Assembly (NCBI RefSeq): GCF_025933915.1
Contig: NZ_JAICZA010000001.1
Location: forward strand, 18,807-82,806
DNA length: 64,000 bases
Reading direction: 5' to 3'
From: Mycobacterium sp.
GTDB lineage: Bacteria; Actinomycetota; Actinomycetes; Mycobacteriales; Mycobacteriaceae
Below the pieces are notes generated by a model that saw only the letters and a program-made list of their open reading frames with translations, had not been told where the DNA came from and did not search any database. A program made the translations under genes and the position numbers. Shown here piece after piece: positions 1-9,800 of this stretch (within the stretch, counting starts at the first letter, position 1; every line of letters starts with the position of its first letter).

Positions 1-1
1 C

Positions 2-1495
2 CGAATTGCCGTGCTCGACGCCGTGGGCGGTACCGGCTTCAGTTATGCGGACCTCGACGCCCAGGCTAACCGCGCCGCCGGTGGACTAAGGGCGGCGGGC
101 ATCGCGGCGGGCGACCGGGTGCTGCTGCAGCTGCCGAACCGCTGCCAGTTCGCGGTGGCGCTGTTCGGCCTGCTGCGGGCCGGCGCGATTCCGGTGATGT
201 GCCTGCCGGGCCATCGGGCCGCCGAACTCGGGCATTTCGCCGCGGTCAGCCAGGCCACCGGGCTGCTGATCGCCGATACGGCAGCGGGTTTCGACTACCG
301 GACGATGGCGCACCGGCTCGTCGAGGAACACGGGGCGCTCGAGCACGTCATCGTCGACGGCGACCCGGGGCCGTTCACCTCATGGGCGCACCTGTGCGAG
401 CAGGCGCCCGCAGACCCGCCGCCGGCGCCCGGCGACCCGGGATCGCCTGCGCTGCTTCTGGTTTCCGGCGGCACCACCGGCACGCCCAAGCTCATCCCCC
501 GCACCCACGCCGATTACGTATTCAACGCAACCGCCAGCGCCGAACTCTGCCGGCTCACCTCCGACGACGTCTACCTGGCGGTGCTGTCGGCGGGCCACAA
601 TTTTCCACTCGCCTGCCCCGGCCTGCTCGGCGCGATGACGGTCGGCGCCACCACCGTGTTCGGCACCGATCCCAGCCCCGAGGCGGCCTTTGCCGCCATC
701 GCACGCCACGGCGTCACGGTCACCGCCCTGGTGCCGGCCCTGGCCAAACTGTGGGCGCAGGCCTGCGAATGGGAACCGGTGACCCCAAAGACCTTGCGGC
801 TCCTGCAAGTCGGCGGAGCCAAGCTGGAGCCCGAGGACGCCCGGTTGGTGCGCACCGCCTTGACGCCGGGCCTGCAGCAAGTGTTCGGGATGGCCGAGGG
901 GCTGCTGAACTACACCAGGCTCGATGATCCACCGCACCTCACCGAGCACACGCAGGGGCGGCCGTTGTCCGCCGCCGATGAACTGCGCGTGGTCGATACG
1001 ACCGGTGAGCCGGTGCCGCCCGGCGACGAGGGCGAATTGCTGGTCCGCGGACCGTACACGTTCAACGGCTACTTCCGCGCCGAGCGCGACAATGAGCGCT
1101 GCTTTGACCCCGACGGCTTCTTTCGCAGCGGTGACCTGGTCCGGATCGGGGACGACGGCTACGTCGTGGTCACCGGCCGCGTCAAAGACGTGATCTGCCG
1201 TGGCGGCGAAACCATTTCCGCGGCAGACCTCGAGGAGCAGATGCACAGCCACCCGGCGATCTTCTCGGCCGCCGCGGTAGCACTGCCCGACCCATATCTT
1301 GGTGAGAAGATCTGTGCGGCAGTTGTTTTCAAAGACAAGGGGCTGTCGCTTGCGGAATTGAACGTCTATCTCGACGAGCGCGGCGTGGCCGCGCACGCCC
1401 GGCCCGATGTCCTGGTGACGATGACATCGCTACCCACCACGCCGATCGGCAAGATCGACAAAAAGGCGATCGCCGGCCAGGTTTCGGCGCGATAG
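2..1495 (+). CDS. mbtA: Salicyl-AMP ligase (mycobactin biosynthesis), 5' end cut by window edge
   Basis: AMP-ligase core LLLVSGGTTGTPKLIPRTH, GEGELLVRGPYTFNGYF, PTTPIGKIDKKAI; very close to remembered MbtA sequence; frame is open to the window edge. Confidence 0.93.
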   Translation, partial: RIAVLDAVGGTGFSYADLDAQANRAAGGLRAAGIAAGDRVLLQLPNRCQFAVALFGLLRAGAIPVMCLPGHRAAELGHFAAVSQATGLLIADTAAGFDYRTMAHRLVEEHGALEHVIVDGDPGPFTSWAHLCEQAPADPPPAPGDPGSPALLLVSGGTTGTPKLIPRTHADYVFNATASAELCRLTSDDVYLAVLSAGHNFPLACPGLLGAMTVGATTVFGTDPSPEAAFAAIARHGVTVTALVPALAKLWAQACEWEPVTPKTLRLLQVGGAKLEPEDARLVRTALTPGLQQVFGMAEGLLNYTRLDDPPHLTEHTQGRPLSAADELRVVDTTGEPVPPGDEGELLVRGPYTFNGYFRAERDNERCFDPDGFFRSGDLVRIGDDGYVVVTGRVKDVICRGGETISAADLEEQMHSHPAIFSAAAVALPDPYLGEKICAAVVFKDKGLSLAELNVYLDERGVAAHARPDVLVTMTSLPTTPIGKIDKKAIAGQVSAR

Positions 1496-1523
1496 CCGCG
1501 ACCCGGTGCGCGGGCTGCCCGGA

Positions 1524-2582
1524 TCAGCCCATCGCCGCATGGAGCTCCGCCAGCAAGCCGGCGGTGGTTCCGAAGTCCATGCATTCATCGGTGACGGATT
1601 GGCCGTATGTCAGCTCGCCGCTCAGCGATTGGGCGCCGGCCACCAGGAAGCTTTCCAGCATCAGGCCGGCGATACCGCGCTCGCCCGCCGCGATGCGTGC
1701 GGCCACCTCGGCCGCGACCTCGGCCTGTCGCCCGTGGTCTTTGCCGGAGTTGGCGTGTGAGCAGTCGATCATGACTCGTTCGGAAAGCCCTGCCCTGCCT
1801 AACCACTCGATGGCCGTGACCACCGAGGCGGCATCGTAATTCGGGCCGGCGGTACCGCCCCGGAGGATCACGTGGCAGTCGGGATTGCCCATGGTCTCGA
1901 CGACGGCCGCGCGGCCCACGTTGTCGGTTCCGAAGAAATGGTGAGGCGCCGCTGAGGCTTTGACACCGTCGATGGCGACTTGGATGTTGCCGTCGGTCCC
2001 GTTCTTGAATCCGATCGGCATCGACAGCCCGGATGCCAACTGGCGGTGCACCTGTGATTCGGTGGTCCGGGCGCCGATGGCGCCCCAGGCAACCGCGTCG
2101 GCGATGTACTGCGGGCTGGTGGGCTCCAAGAATTCGCACCCCACGGGCAGGCCGACGTCGATGATGTCGAGCAGTAACGCGCGCGCGGTGCGGATGCCAC
2201 GTTCGACGTCGAAGCTGCCATCCATGGCGGGGTCGTTGATGAGACCCTTCCACCCGATGGTGGTGCGCGGCTTTTCGAAGTAGACCCGCATCACGACCTT
2301 CAGCCGTTCCGCGTACTCGGCGGCAAGCGCGGCGAGCCGGCGGCCGTAATCGAGTGCGGCGACGGGATCGTGTACCGAGCAGGGGCCGACCACGAGGAGC
2401 AGCCGGTCGTCGTGGCCGGCCAGGATTGCCGAAACCTCATCGCGGTCGCGCTGGACGGCCTGGGCGCGTCGAGGCGTCAGCGGCAGTTCGGTTCGAATCA
2501 CGGCGGGAGCCGAGAGCTCTCGGAACGAGACGATCCGATGATCGGACGTGTCGACAGTTGTGGGGAAGTCGGTGAGGGACAT
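1524..2582 (-). CDS. aroG: 3-deoxy-7-phosphoheptulonate synthase, type I (AroF/G/H class)
   Basis: VGPCSVHDPVAALDYGRRL, RVYFEKPRTTIGWKGLINDP, ARTTESQVHRQLASGLSMPIGFKNGTDG, DCSHANSGKDH. Confidence 0.95.
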   Translation of the reverse strand: MSLTDFPTTVDTSDHRIVSFRELSAPAVIRTELPLTPRRAQAVQRDRDEVSAILAGHDDRLLLVVGPCSVHDPVAALDYGRRLAALAAEYAERLKVVMRVYFEKPRTTIGWKGLINDPAMDGSFDVERGIRTARALLLDIIDVGLPVGCEFLEPTSPQYIADAVAWGAIGARTTESQVHRQLASGLSMPIGFKNGTDGNIQVAIDGVKASAAPHHFFGTDNVGRAAVVETMGNPDCHVILRGGTAGPNYDAASVVTAIEWLGRAGLSERVMIDCSHANSGKDHGRQAEVAAEVAARIAAGERGIAGLMLESFLVAGAQSLSGELTYGQSVTDECMDFGTTAGLLAELHAAMG

Positions 2583-2640
2583 GTGGGTGTGTCTTTCTGT
2601 GTTAGCTGCCAGGGCACGCCCGCTGGTTCCCGATGCCCTG

Positions 2641-2674
2641 AAAAGCGAAAAGCAGCGACCTTGCGGTCACTGCT
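2641..2674 (-). terminator. Terminator-like hairpin in aroG leader (putative attenuator)
   Basis: minus strand AGCAGTGACC-GCAA-GGTCGCTGCT followed by TTTTCGCTTTT; 10-bp stem with one G.U/mismatch position, GNRA-type loop. Confidence 0.8.
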
Positions 2675-2703
2675 GGGCTCCGGGTCTCAGTCGTGCGGGT
2701 GCG

Positions 2704-2790
2704 TCAACCAGACGCCCCATCGCCGGCTCCGCCCGGAGCCACGATAAAGCGCCAATACGCGCGCACGCCGATGTTCACGTCGGCGAACAT
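2704..2790 (-). CDS. Putative 28-aa aromatic leader peptide MFADVNIGVRAYWRFIVAPGGAGDGASG
   Basis: ORF directly upstream of the hairpin; TAT-TGG-CGC-TTT (Tyr-Trp-Arg-Phe) codon cluster upstream of a DAHP synthase gene; no clear Shine-Dalgarno. Confidence 0.65.
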   Translation of the reverse strand: MFADVNIGVRAYWRFIVAPGGAGDGASG

Positions 2791-2929
2791 ACCACGCGGG
2801 GCAGGGGTCCGAACTTCTGGATCAGTGACGGGCGGGACGCCCTGTCTTGTCAGCGCCTGCGCGTGGCCGGCACTCTTCCCCGGTCAGCGGCATAGGTCCG
2901 CGTGCGCGACGTCTCCTGGCGGCCGGTGT

Positions 2930-4588
2930 TCACTGGCTCGCTGGGGCGGCGTATTTCGGAAGCCAACGCACCCCGGCGATGCGCTCGGCGAGTTCCGCGC
3001 CGCTGCGCGTCGGGGCGACGCCGTCCGCAACCGCCTGCACGGCGACGGCGTGCGCAATGCGGACCGCGACATCGGGCACGTCTGACCACGCGGGCAGCAA
3101 CGGCTGGTCGGGGTCGGCGAGGGCGGGCGACGCCTCACCCAAGGTCTCCGCGGCGATCCGCATCATCTCGTCGGTGACCCGGGTCGCCTGGGCCGCGGTC
3201 ACGGCCAGTCCCATCGCGGGAAAGATATAGACGTTATTACATTGGGCGACAGGGTGTTCCACGCCGTTTCGGTGCAGCGGGGCGAACGGCGATCCGGTGG
3301 CGATCAGGGCGCGTCCGTCGGTCCACCGATCCAACTCGGCGGGGTGCGCCTCGGCGCGACTGGTCGGGTTGGAGAGCGGGAAGATGATCGGTCGGTCGGC
3401 CTTGCCGGCGAGTTCACGCACGACGGGTTCGGTGAAGGCGCCCGCGGCGGTGGACAGGCCCAGCAGCACGCCGACGTCGACATGGTGGATGACGTCGGCG
3501 AGCCGGGCCGGACCGGACAGACCCCAGCCCGCAACACGGCCGGCGGGCTGGGCGAATCCCCGCTGCGCGTCGGATAGGTCGGTGCGGTCCTCCGTGAGAA
3601 GCCCTTCCACGTCGAGAACCCAGATCCGCTCCGAGGCAGCCTGTTCGGATAACCCCTCGTTCACCATTTGGCGACGGATCATGTCGAGCACTCCGATGCC
3701 GGCCGAGCCGGCGCCGAGCATGACGACCTGCTGCTGGGACAACGGGCGGCCCGCAACCTTGGCGGCACCGTGCAGCGCGCCGACGGCGACGGCGGCGGTG
3801 CCCTGGATGTCGTCGTTGAAGGTAAGGAGTTTGTCGCGGTAGCGGGCGAGGATCGGCAACGCATGTGTGCTGGCGAAGTCCTCCCACTGCAGCAACACGG
3901 TGGGTAGGTGCTTGCGCACCGTGGCGACGAACTTGTCGATGAACGCGTAGTAATCGTCGTCGTCGATACGTCGGTGCCGCCAGCCCAGATAGCGAGGGTC
4001 ATCGAGCAGTTCGCTGTTGTCGGTTCCCACATCGAGCACGATCGGAAGAGTCCGAGCGGGGTCGATGCCACCGATCAGGGTGTAGAGGGACAGCTTTCCG
4101 ATCGGGATGCCCATGCCCCCGATGCCCTGATCGCCCAGGCCGAGGATCCGCTGCCCATCGGTCACCACGATCACGTCGACCTCGCGTTGGGACCGATTGT
4201 TCAGCACCTCGTCCAGGCAGTCCCGCTCGGCGTAGGACACGAACAGTCCCCGCGGCCGACGGTAGATCTCGCTGAAACGCTGGCAGGCTTCTCCCACGGT
4301 GGGCGTGTAGACGATCGGCAGAGTCTCGGCGATGTGGTCGAGTAACACGCGGTAGAACAAGGTTTCGTTGCGGTCCTGCAACGCCCGCAGATAGATGTGC
4401 TTGTCGAGATCGCTGCGGCGAGTGGAGAATTCGTGCCAGCAATGCTCGGCTTGCTGTTCGAGGGTCTTCACCGTGGTCGGCAGCAGACCGGTCAGACCCA
4501 ACCGCCGGCGTTCGTCCTCGGTGAAGGCGGTGCCTTTGGTGGTCAAGGCATCGAACAGCCTGGCCGGCCCCCGGAGTTCATCAGGCAT
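2930..4588 (-). CDS. mez: NAD-dependent malic enzyme
   Basis: YTPTVGEACQRFSEIYRRPRGLFVSY, VVTDGQRILGLGDQGIGGMGIPIGKLSLYTLIGGIDP, FNDDIQGTAAV, GAGSAGIG. Confidence 0.95.
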   Translation of the reverse strand: MPDELRGPARLFDALTTKGTAFTEDERRRLGLTGLLPTTVKTLEQQAEHCWHEFSTRRSDLDKHIYLRALQDRNETLFYRVLLDHIAETLPIVYTPTVGEACQRFSEIYRRPRGLFVSYAERDCLDEVLNNRSQREVDVIVVTDGQRILGLGDQGIGGMGIPIGKLSLYTLIGGIDPARTLPIVLDVGTDNSELLDDPRYLGWRHRRIDDDDYYAFIDKFVATVRKHLPTVLLQWEDFASTHALPILARYRDKLLTFNDDIQGTAAVAVGALHGAAKVAGRPLSQQQVVMLGAGSAGIGVLDMIRRQMVNEGLSEQAASERIWVLDVEGLLTEDRTDLSDAQRGFAQPAGRVAGWGLSGPARLADVIHHVDVGVLLGLSTAAGAFTEPVVRELAGKADRPIIFPLSNPTSRAEAHPAELDRWTDGRALIATGSPFAPLHRNGVEHPVAQCNNVYIFPAMGLAVTAAQATRVTDEMMRIAAETLGEASPALADPDQPLLPAWSDVPDVAVRIAHAVAVQAVADGVAPTRSGAELAERIAGVRWLPKYAAPASQ

Positions 4589-5388
4589 CGTCGACGTCCC
4601 TTCTGTACGAGGCCCGCGGTGTGGGGAACGATGTGATGTCCAGATCGTCGTCGGCCATCGCGGGCGCTGTGTCTGCGTAACCCGGTGTCAATGCGCTGTC
4701 AATGGCGAGCCCGATTCACGGTTGGTCGCAGTTTGCTGCCAGCGCCGGGGATCCGACCGAATTCGGTGCGCAGCTTCGTATTGTTAGGAGCGTGTGACGC
4801 AGTGCCGCCCCGCTTTTGGTGATGGTTTGGAAGTTTGCCCGAATCATCGGTGCAAGAAAGGTTCGGCTGACACTATTCCAATACGGGCGGAGATCACGAT
4901 ATGGTAACCGAGGCGCCGTTTCGGCAGGCCCGGCATGTCATGGCTGGCCTCGCCGAGACAGCGCCACTCTGTGGGTGGGAATCGACAGATTGGGTCATCG
5001 CGTCGAGATAAGTGCTTGTTCCAACTGTAGTTCTGTGTTGATCGCGCGCGATTTGACTGACTCCCCGTCGTCGACTACCTCACACAGGCACACGATGTGT
5101 TGTCAGAAGTTCCTGGGGATTGCTCAGCGCGAGAGGGGAATTCTATGATTCCGCCGCGCGCGCGCCGGCGAGTCATCTCCTTGCCCCCCGGGACAACATG
5201 CGGGCCGCCCATTCGAACCACGGTGAACTCAACCTCGCACGCGCATTCGCCGACACGTCCGGCGATAACACGCTCGCCAGGCCCGCGCGGCGGGACTCCG
5301 CGGGCACTCAACTCGGCCAGCAACTTATGCGCGGTGCCGTTAAGGTCATCCGGACTGGCGTCACGAGCTGACTGACGAAAGGTAGCGC

Positions 5389-6780
5389 ATGTTCTTGGGC
5401 ACGGTTGAGGACTGGACGGCCGAGGGCACCGTCGTATCCTGGTACCCCACCGCGACCACCTATCGGCGCGTAGCCGAAGCGCAATACCACCCGGCCCCGG
5501 TGAGTTATCAGCAGTCGCAGCATCTTCGGTATTACCAGCGCCAGGTCAGCCGTGGCCGCGACATCCCGCGGTTGTGCATCGGGGCCTGGGAAATCAGCGG
5601 CATCTGCGATATCGATGCGATGACGCACGCCGTGAATAGGCACCTGCGGCGACACGACACCTACCACGACCGGTTTGGCTTCGGCGACGACGACGAAATC
5701 CTTCGCTACGTCATTGCCGATCCGGAGGGCATCACGTTGGCGCCAACGGATCTCGGAAGGATGGCCCCGCCCCAGATTCGCAAACTCCTTCTCGACACGC
5801 CCGATCCGCTGCAATGGGACTGCTTCACCTTCGGAGTGATCCAGGCCGATGACCGGTTCACCGTCTACATCGCTGTTGACCACTTGCGCGCCGATGGTAT
5901 GTCGGCCGGGGTGATCTTCCTCGACATCCAGACGATGTATTTCGCCGCGCTGCAGCGCGAACAGAGCCCGTTGACACCCGCTGCCAGCCATCGCGAATAC
6001 AGCGCGAATCAGCATGCGTACACCAGGAGTCTGAGCGAAGAATCGCCCGAGATCCGTTCGTGGCGGGACTTTCTCGCAGCGAACAACGGCGTGCTGCCGA
6101 AATTTCCGCTGGAGCTGGGCGAGGCAGCCGCGGATACCCCGGGGGCCATCGACGTGTTCGACCTGATCGATGACGACCAGGGCCGACGGTTCGAAGCGGC
6201 TTGCCGCGCTGCGGGGGCACGTTTCAGCGGTGGTGTGTTCGCCTGTGCCGCCCTGGCCGAACATCGACTGACCGGCGCCCCAACATATTTCGGGCTTACA
6301 CCGTTCGACAACCGTCGCGACCCCGCCCACGCGACCGCGGTCGGATGGTTGGCCAGTTTCGTCCCGTTGGCGATTCCTACGGCCGGCGCGTCGTTCGACG
6401 AGGTGGTCAGTGCCGCCCAGGCATCGTTTGACGCGAACACCGCCCTCGGCGCCGTGCCGTACTACCACCTGCTCGAGTCGCCCGACCGTTGGTCGGGCCT
6501 CATCGAGGTTCCCGACCGTCCGGTCCCGATGCTGTCCTACATCGACATTCGCAAGCTGCCCTTCGGTGGCTATTTCGACGGTCTGCGCGCAGGTGTCTGG
6601 GGTGACAACCGGCTGTCGGAGACGGTGTGCATGTGGGTCAATCGCATGCACGACAAAACGCAGCTGGTGGTCGCCTACCCGGGCACCGACATCGCCCGCG
6701 GGTCCGTCCTGCGCTACGTCGAGACGATGCGCGCCGAGTTCACCCGGGTGTCCGACGCCGGGCCGCTCCTGGATGCCTGA
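5389..6780 (+). CDS. PapA-like polyketide/trehalose-lipid associated acyltransferase (condensation-domain fold)
   Basis: DHLRADGMSAG (HxxxDG) and overall resemblance to PapA1/PapA3 proteins. Confidence 0.75.
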   Translation: MFLGTVEDWTAEGTVVSWYPTATTYRRVAEAQYHPAPVSYQQSQHLRYYQRQVSRGRDIPRLCIGAWEISGICDIDAMTHAVNRHLRRHDTYHDRFGFGDDDEILRYVIADPEGITLAPTDLGRMAPPQIRKLLLDTPDPLQWDCFTFGVIQADDRFTVYIAVDHLRADGMSAGVIFLDIQTMYFAALQREQSPLTPAASHREYSANQHAYTRSLSEESPEIRSWRDFLAANNGVLPKFPLELGEAAADTPGAIDVFDLIDDDQGRRFEAACRAAGARFSGGVFACAALAEHRLTGAPTYFGLTPFDNRRDPAHATAVGWLASFVPLAIPTAGASFDEVVSAAQASFDANTALGAVPYYHLLESPDRWSGLIEVPDRPVPMLSYIDIRKLPFGGYFDGLRAGVWGDNRLSETVCMWVNRMHDKTQLVVAYPGTDIARGSVLRYVETMRAEFTRVSDAGPLLDA

Positions 6781-6810
6781 CGAAGTTCCCGCCCCGCCGG
6801 GGGGCCGGAG

Positions 6811-8457
6811 ATGAGTGCCCTGGTGGCACTCACCCTTCGCACGATGTCAGGCTCCCGGCGCGATGCCGACCTCCTGTTCGCGGCGTTGGCGCCGGTGGGC
6901 TGCTTCCTGGGATTCACCGTGGTGTTGGGCAGCCTGATCCACACCGGCCCGATGACCTACCCGCAATATGTCCTTCCGGTGGTGATCGTGCAGGCGATGC
7001 TGTTCGGGGCGATGACCACCGCCGACCGCGCCGCACGAGACCGACTGTCCGGCTTCGGGTCTCGGCTCCGGACTCTGCCGGTTCCTGCGGCGGTACCGCT
7101 GGCCTCGCGGATGCTCTATTGCTTGATACGCTCGGTCATCGCGCTGGTCGCCGCTCTCGCCGTCGGGTGGTCCTTTGGCTTCCGGATGGCCGGCGGCCCG
7201 GCCGACACGGGCCTGTTCGTGATCATCGTCGTGGCGTTCGCGATGGCGGTGTGCCTTGGCGCCGACGCGTTGGGCTCCCGGGTCGGCTCCGTCGAATCGT
7301 CGAGCCAATTGCTGCTCCTCCCGCAGCTGGTCCTGGTCCTGGTGTCCACGGGCATCGCTCCAGCGGAATCATTTCCGGCATGGCTCGGCCCGTTCGTCCG
7401 CCACCAGCCGGTCTCACGGGTCACCGACACGTTGCGTGGACTCGCCGCCGGTCACGCCACCGGTAGGGAGCTGGTGGCGGCATCGGCGTGGTGCCTTGGA
7501 CTGTTGGCACTTTTCGGCGCTCTGGCGGTGCGGATGCAGCGACGCGTGGGCGGCGGAAGCTTCCGCGCACCTGGGATCGTCCGCAGTCCGCCTCACGACG
7601 GCCGGCAAGCTCGCGACGCGCCTGCGGAACAGCCCCGAGGGGCGGTGACTGCCCATGCAACACAGGGGATTCCGTATGATCCGTCGCTGACGGCGTTCGT
7701 CAGCCAGAGCGCTTCGGAAGCGGGGCGGCTGCTGCGCCGCTGGCGGCGCGACCCGATCGTCGCCGTGCAAGCGCTGTTGTTCCCGACGTTTCTGCTCGTC
7801 GTCTACAAATTGCTGATCGGCAAAGCCGTTCTGGCCGTCACGGGCCACGACAGCCTATACGGGCTGGTCCCGATGTGTGCGGTGGTCGGCGCCGTGTTCG
7901 GAACCCTCGGCGCCGGTTTGGCGTTGCCGGCGGAGCGGGAGTCGGGTGTGCTGACGAGGTTGTGGGTGCAGCCGGTTCATCGAGCCAGCACCGTGGCGGG
8001 CCGACTGGTCGCCGAGGCCGCCCGGACCACCACGTCCGCCATCGTGCTCACCATCTTCGGGATCGCATTGGGCCTGCGATTCAGCTACGGCTGGATCGCG
8101 GTGCCTGCCTTCGTGCTGGTGCCCGTGGCGATTTCGGCGGGAATGGCGTCGTTGGTCATCGCGATCGCCGCCCGCGCGGACGGCAAGGCGATGGTGACCT
8201 GGCTGGGCGCGGGATGCGTCCTGCTGCTGTTCCTCAACACCGGCGTCGCACCCGCCGAGGTGTTCCCGGGCTGGCTGCAACCGGTGGTGCGTTTTTCGCC
8301 CATATCGCCGACGATCGAGGCGATGCGCGGCCTCGCGGAGGGCGGCCCGGTGCTGTCGCCGCTGTGGCAGGCGGGCGTGTGGGCCGGCGTTCTCGTCGCG
8401 GTGTTCGCACCGGCGGCGGTGCGCGGGTATCGCGCCGCGGCCGAGGCGGGATGCTAG
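6811..8457 (+). CDS. ABC-2 type permease, two membrane modules fused (DrrB-DrrC-like)
   Basis: two homologous 6-TM halves, each with an LP..V.R.......P.......L.G motif (APAESFPAWLGPFVRHQPVSRVTDTLRGLAAG and APAEVFPGWLQPVVRFSPISPTIEAMRGLAEG). Confidence 0.85.
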   Translation: MSALVALTLRTMSGSRRDADLLFAALAPVGCFLGFTVVLGSLIHTGPMTYPQYVLPVVIVQAMLFGAMTTADRAARDRLSGFGSRLRTLPVPAAVPLASRMLYCLIRSVIALVAALAVGWSFGFRMAGGPADTGLFVIIVVAFAMAVCLGADALGSRVGSVESSSQLLLLPQLVLVLVSTGIAPAESFPAWLGPFVRHQPVSRVTDTLRGLAAGHATGRELVAASAWCLGLLALFGALAVRMQRRVGGGSFRAPGIVRSPPHDGRQARDAPAEQPRGAVTAHATQGIPYDPSLTAFVSQSASEAGRLLRRWRRDPIVAVQALLFPTFLLVVYKLLIGKAVLAVTGHDSLYGLVPMCAVVGAVFGTLGAGLALPAERESGVLTRLWVQPVHRASTVAGRLVAEAARTTTSAIVLTIFGIALGLRFSYGWIAVPAFVLVPVAISAGMASLVIAIAARADGKAMVTWLGAGCVLLLFLNTGVAPAEVFPGWLQPVVRFSPISPTIEAMRGLAEGGPVLSPLWQAGVWAGVLVAVFAPAAVRGYRAAAEAGC

Positions 8458-9800
8458 TGACGAGGCTGGCGCTTCTGGACCACGCCGCCTTCCTGCGGCT
8501 GCGCGCCACCGGTCAAGGCAGCACGGTGCAATGCACGTGGGTCTACGACCGCGACGTGAACAGCGACGAATTGCGGGCCTTCAAAGACAATCTCGGGGCA
8601 GGTCTCCTCGGACGCAGGATCGAGCGCTCGCCGCTGCCGTTCGGGCGTCATCGCTGGGTGGTCGACAGCCGCTCGCCGGACATCACCTGCGAACCGCGGC
8701 AACCGCGGCGGGAGATCGGCGCGTGGATCGAGAGACGCGCGCGGGTGCGTGTCGACCCCGAGCACGGCCCGACGTTTCATCTCGGCGTGCTGCCCTTGGA
8801 CGACGGCGGGGCGGCGGTCACCTTGGTGGCGTCACACTGCGTTGTCGATGGACTTGCGATGGCAACGGCCCTAGCCGAGGCGGTCAAGGGAGAACGACGC
8901 AACCTTGGCTATCCGCAGGCGAATTCGCGTGGCCGGTGGCGCACGGTAGGTGAGGACTTGGCCGACGCCGGTCGCGCCCTGCCGGCGGCGATCCGGGCGT
9001 TGCTCGCGACTCTGGCGATAGTGCTCACGGTCTCGTCGGATCGACAGCCACAGCCGCGCGGGCGGCCCCGGGCACCCGACCCAATGGACGATGGCCAGAA
9101 CGCATCGGAGTCCGTGACGTTACAAACCGACGCTGCGGCATGGGACGCGCGTGCGCGCAGCCTCAACGGGAGCAGCAACGCGCTATTCGTGGCGTTCGCG
9201 GCTCGCCTCGCGCACCGGATAGGCAGGGTGCTCCCCGACGGAAACTCCGTGACGGTGGTGCTTCCGGTCAGCGACCGCACCGCCGACGACGACCGCGCCA
9301 ACGCGCTGACCTCGATCACACTCACCGTCGACGGCCACGCGGTGGTTGATCACTTGGGCGGCGTGCGTGCGGAGGTCAAAAGACTGCTGACGTCCCTGGA
9401 GGAACAACCCAACGAGATGCTCGCCGGACTGCCCCTCATCCCGTTCACGCCGCGATGGCTGGTCCGGCGCGCCGAAGGCATCGCCATGTCGTCCGGCCGA
9501 CTGCCGGTGGGTTGCTCCAACCTCGGTAGCCTCGACACCGCCGTCGGCCGCATCGATGGTGCGGATGCGACGGAGGTCTCGATGCGGCTGGCCGAGCAGG
9601 GCATCACCCAGTCGCGCATCGAGCGAGCTCACGGCCAATTGTTCTGCGGCACAGGAACGGTAAACGGCAGCCGCTTTCTCACCATCGTCTCCTACCAGAG
9701 CGGCGCCGGCAACGCCACCGCAGCCACCGGTGAGCTCGCGTGTCGGGCGCTGGCCGACTTGCAGCTGTCCGCGACCACCGTCCACGAGGGCCGGATCTGA
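8451..9800 (+). CDS. Condensation/WS-DGAT-like acyltransferase
   Basis: VASHCVVDGLAMATAL (HxxxDG); ATG 8451 overlaps the previous stop; ORF-track start at 7875 is too long. Confidence 0.7.
   Translation: MLVTRLALLDHAAFLRLRATGQGSTVQCTWVYDRDVNSDELRAFKDNLGAGLLGRRIERSPLPFGRHRWVVDSRSPDITCEPRQPRREIGAWIERRARVRVDPEHGPTFHLGVLPLDDGGAAVTLVASHCVVDGLAMATALAEAVKGERRNLGYPQANSRGRWRTVGEDLADAGRALPAAIRALLATLAIVLTVSSDRQPQPRGRPRAPDPMDDGQNASESVTLQTDAAAWDARARSLNGSSNALFVAFAARLAHRIGRVLPDGNSVTVVLPVSDRTADDDRANALTSITLTVDGHAVVDHLGGVRAEVKRLLTSLEEQPNEMLAGLPLIPFTPRWLVRRAEGIAMSSGRLPVGCSNLGSLDTAVGRIDGADATEVSMRLAEQGITQSRIERAHGQLFCGTGTVNGSRFLTIVSYQSGAGNATAATGELACRALADLQLSATTVHEGRI

Noticed and set aside
380-1396. 338-aa minus-strand ORF
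   Set aside because: Antisense to mbtA; no family signal
5308-6651. 447-aa minus-strand ORF
   Set aside because: Antisense shadow of the PapA-like gene with no recognisable family motif
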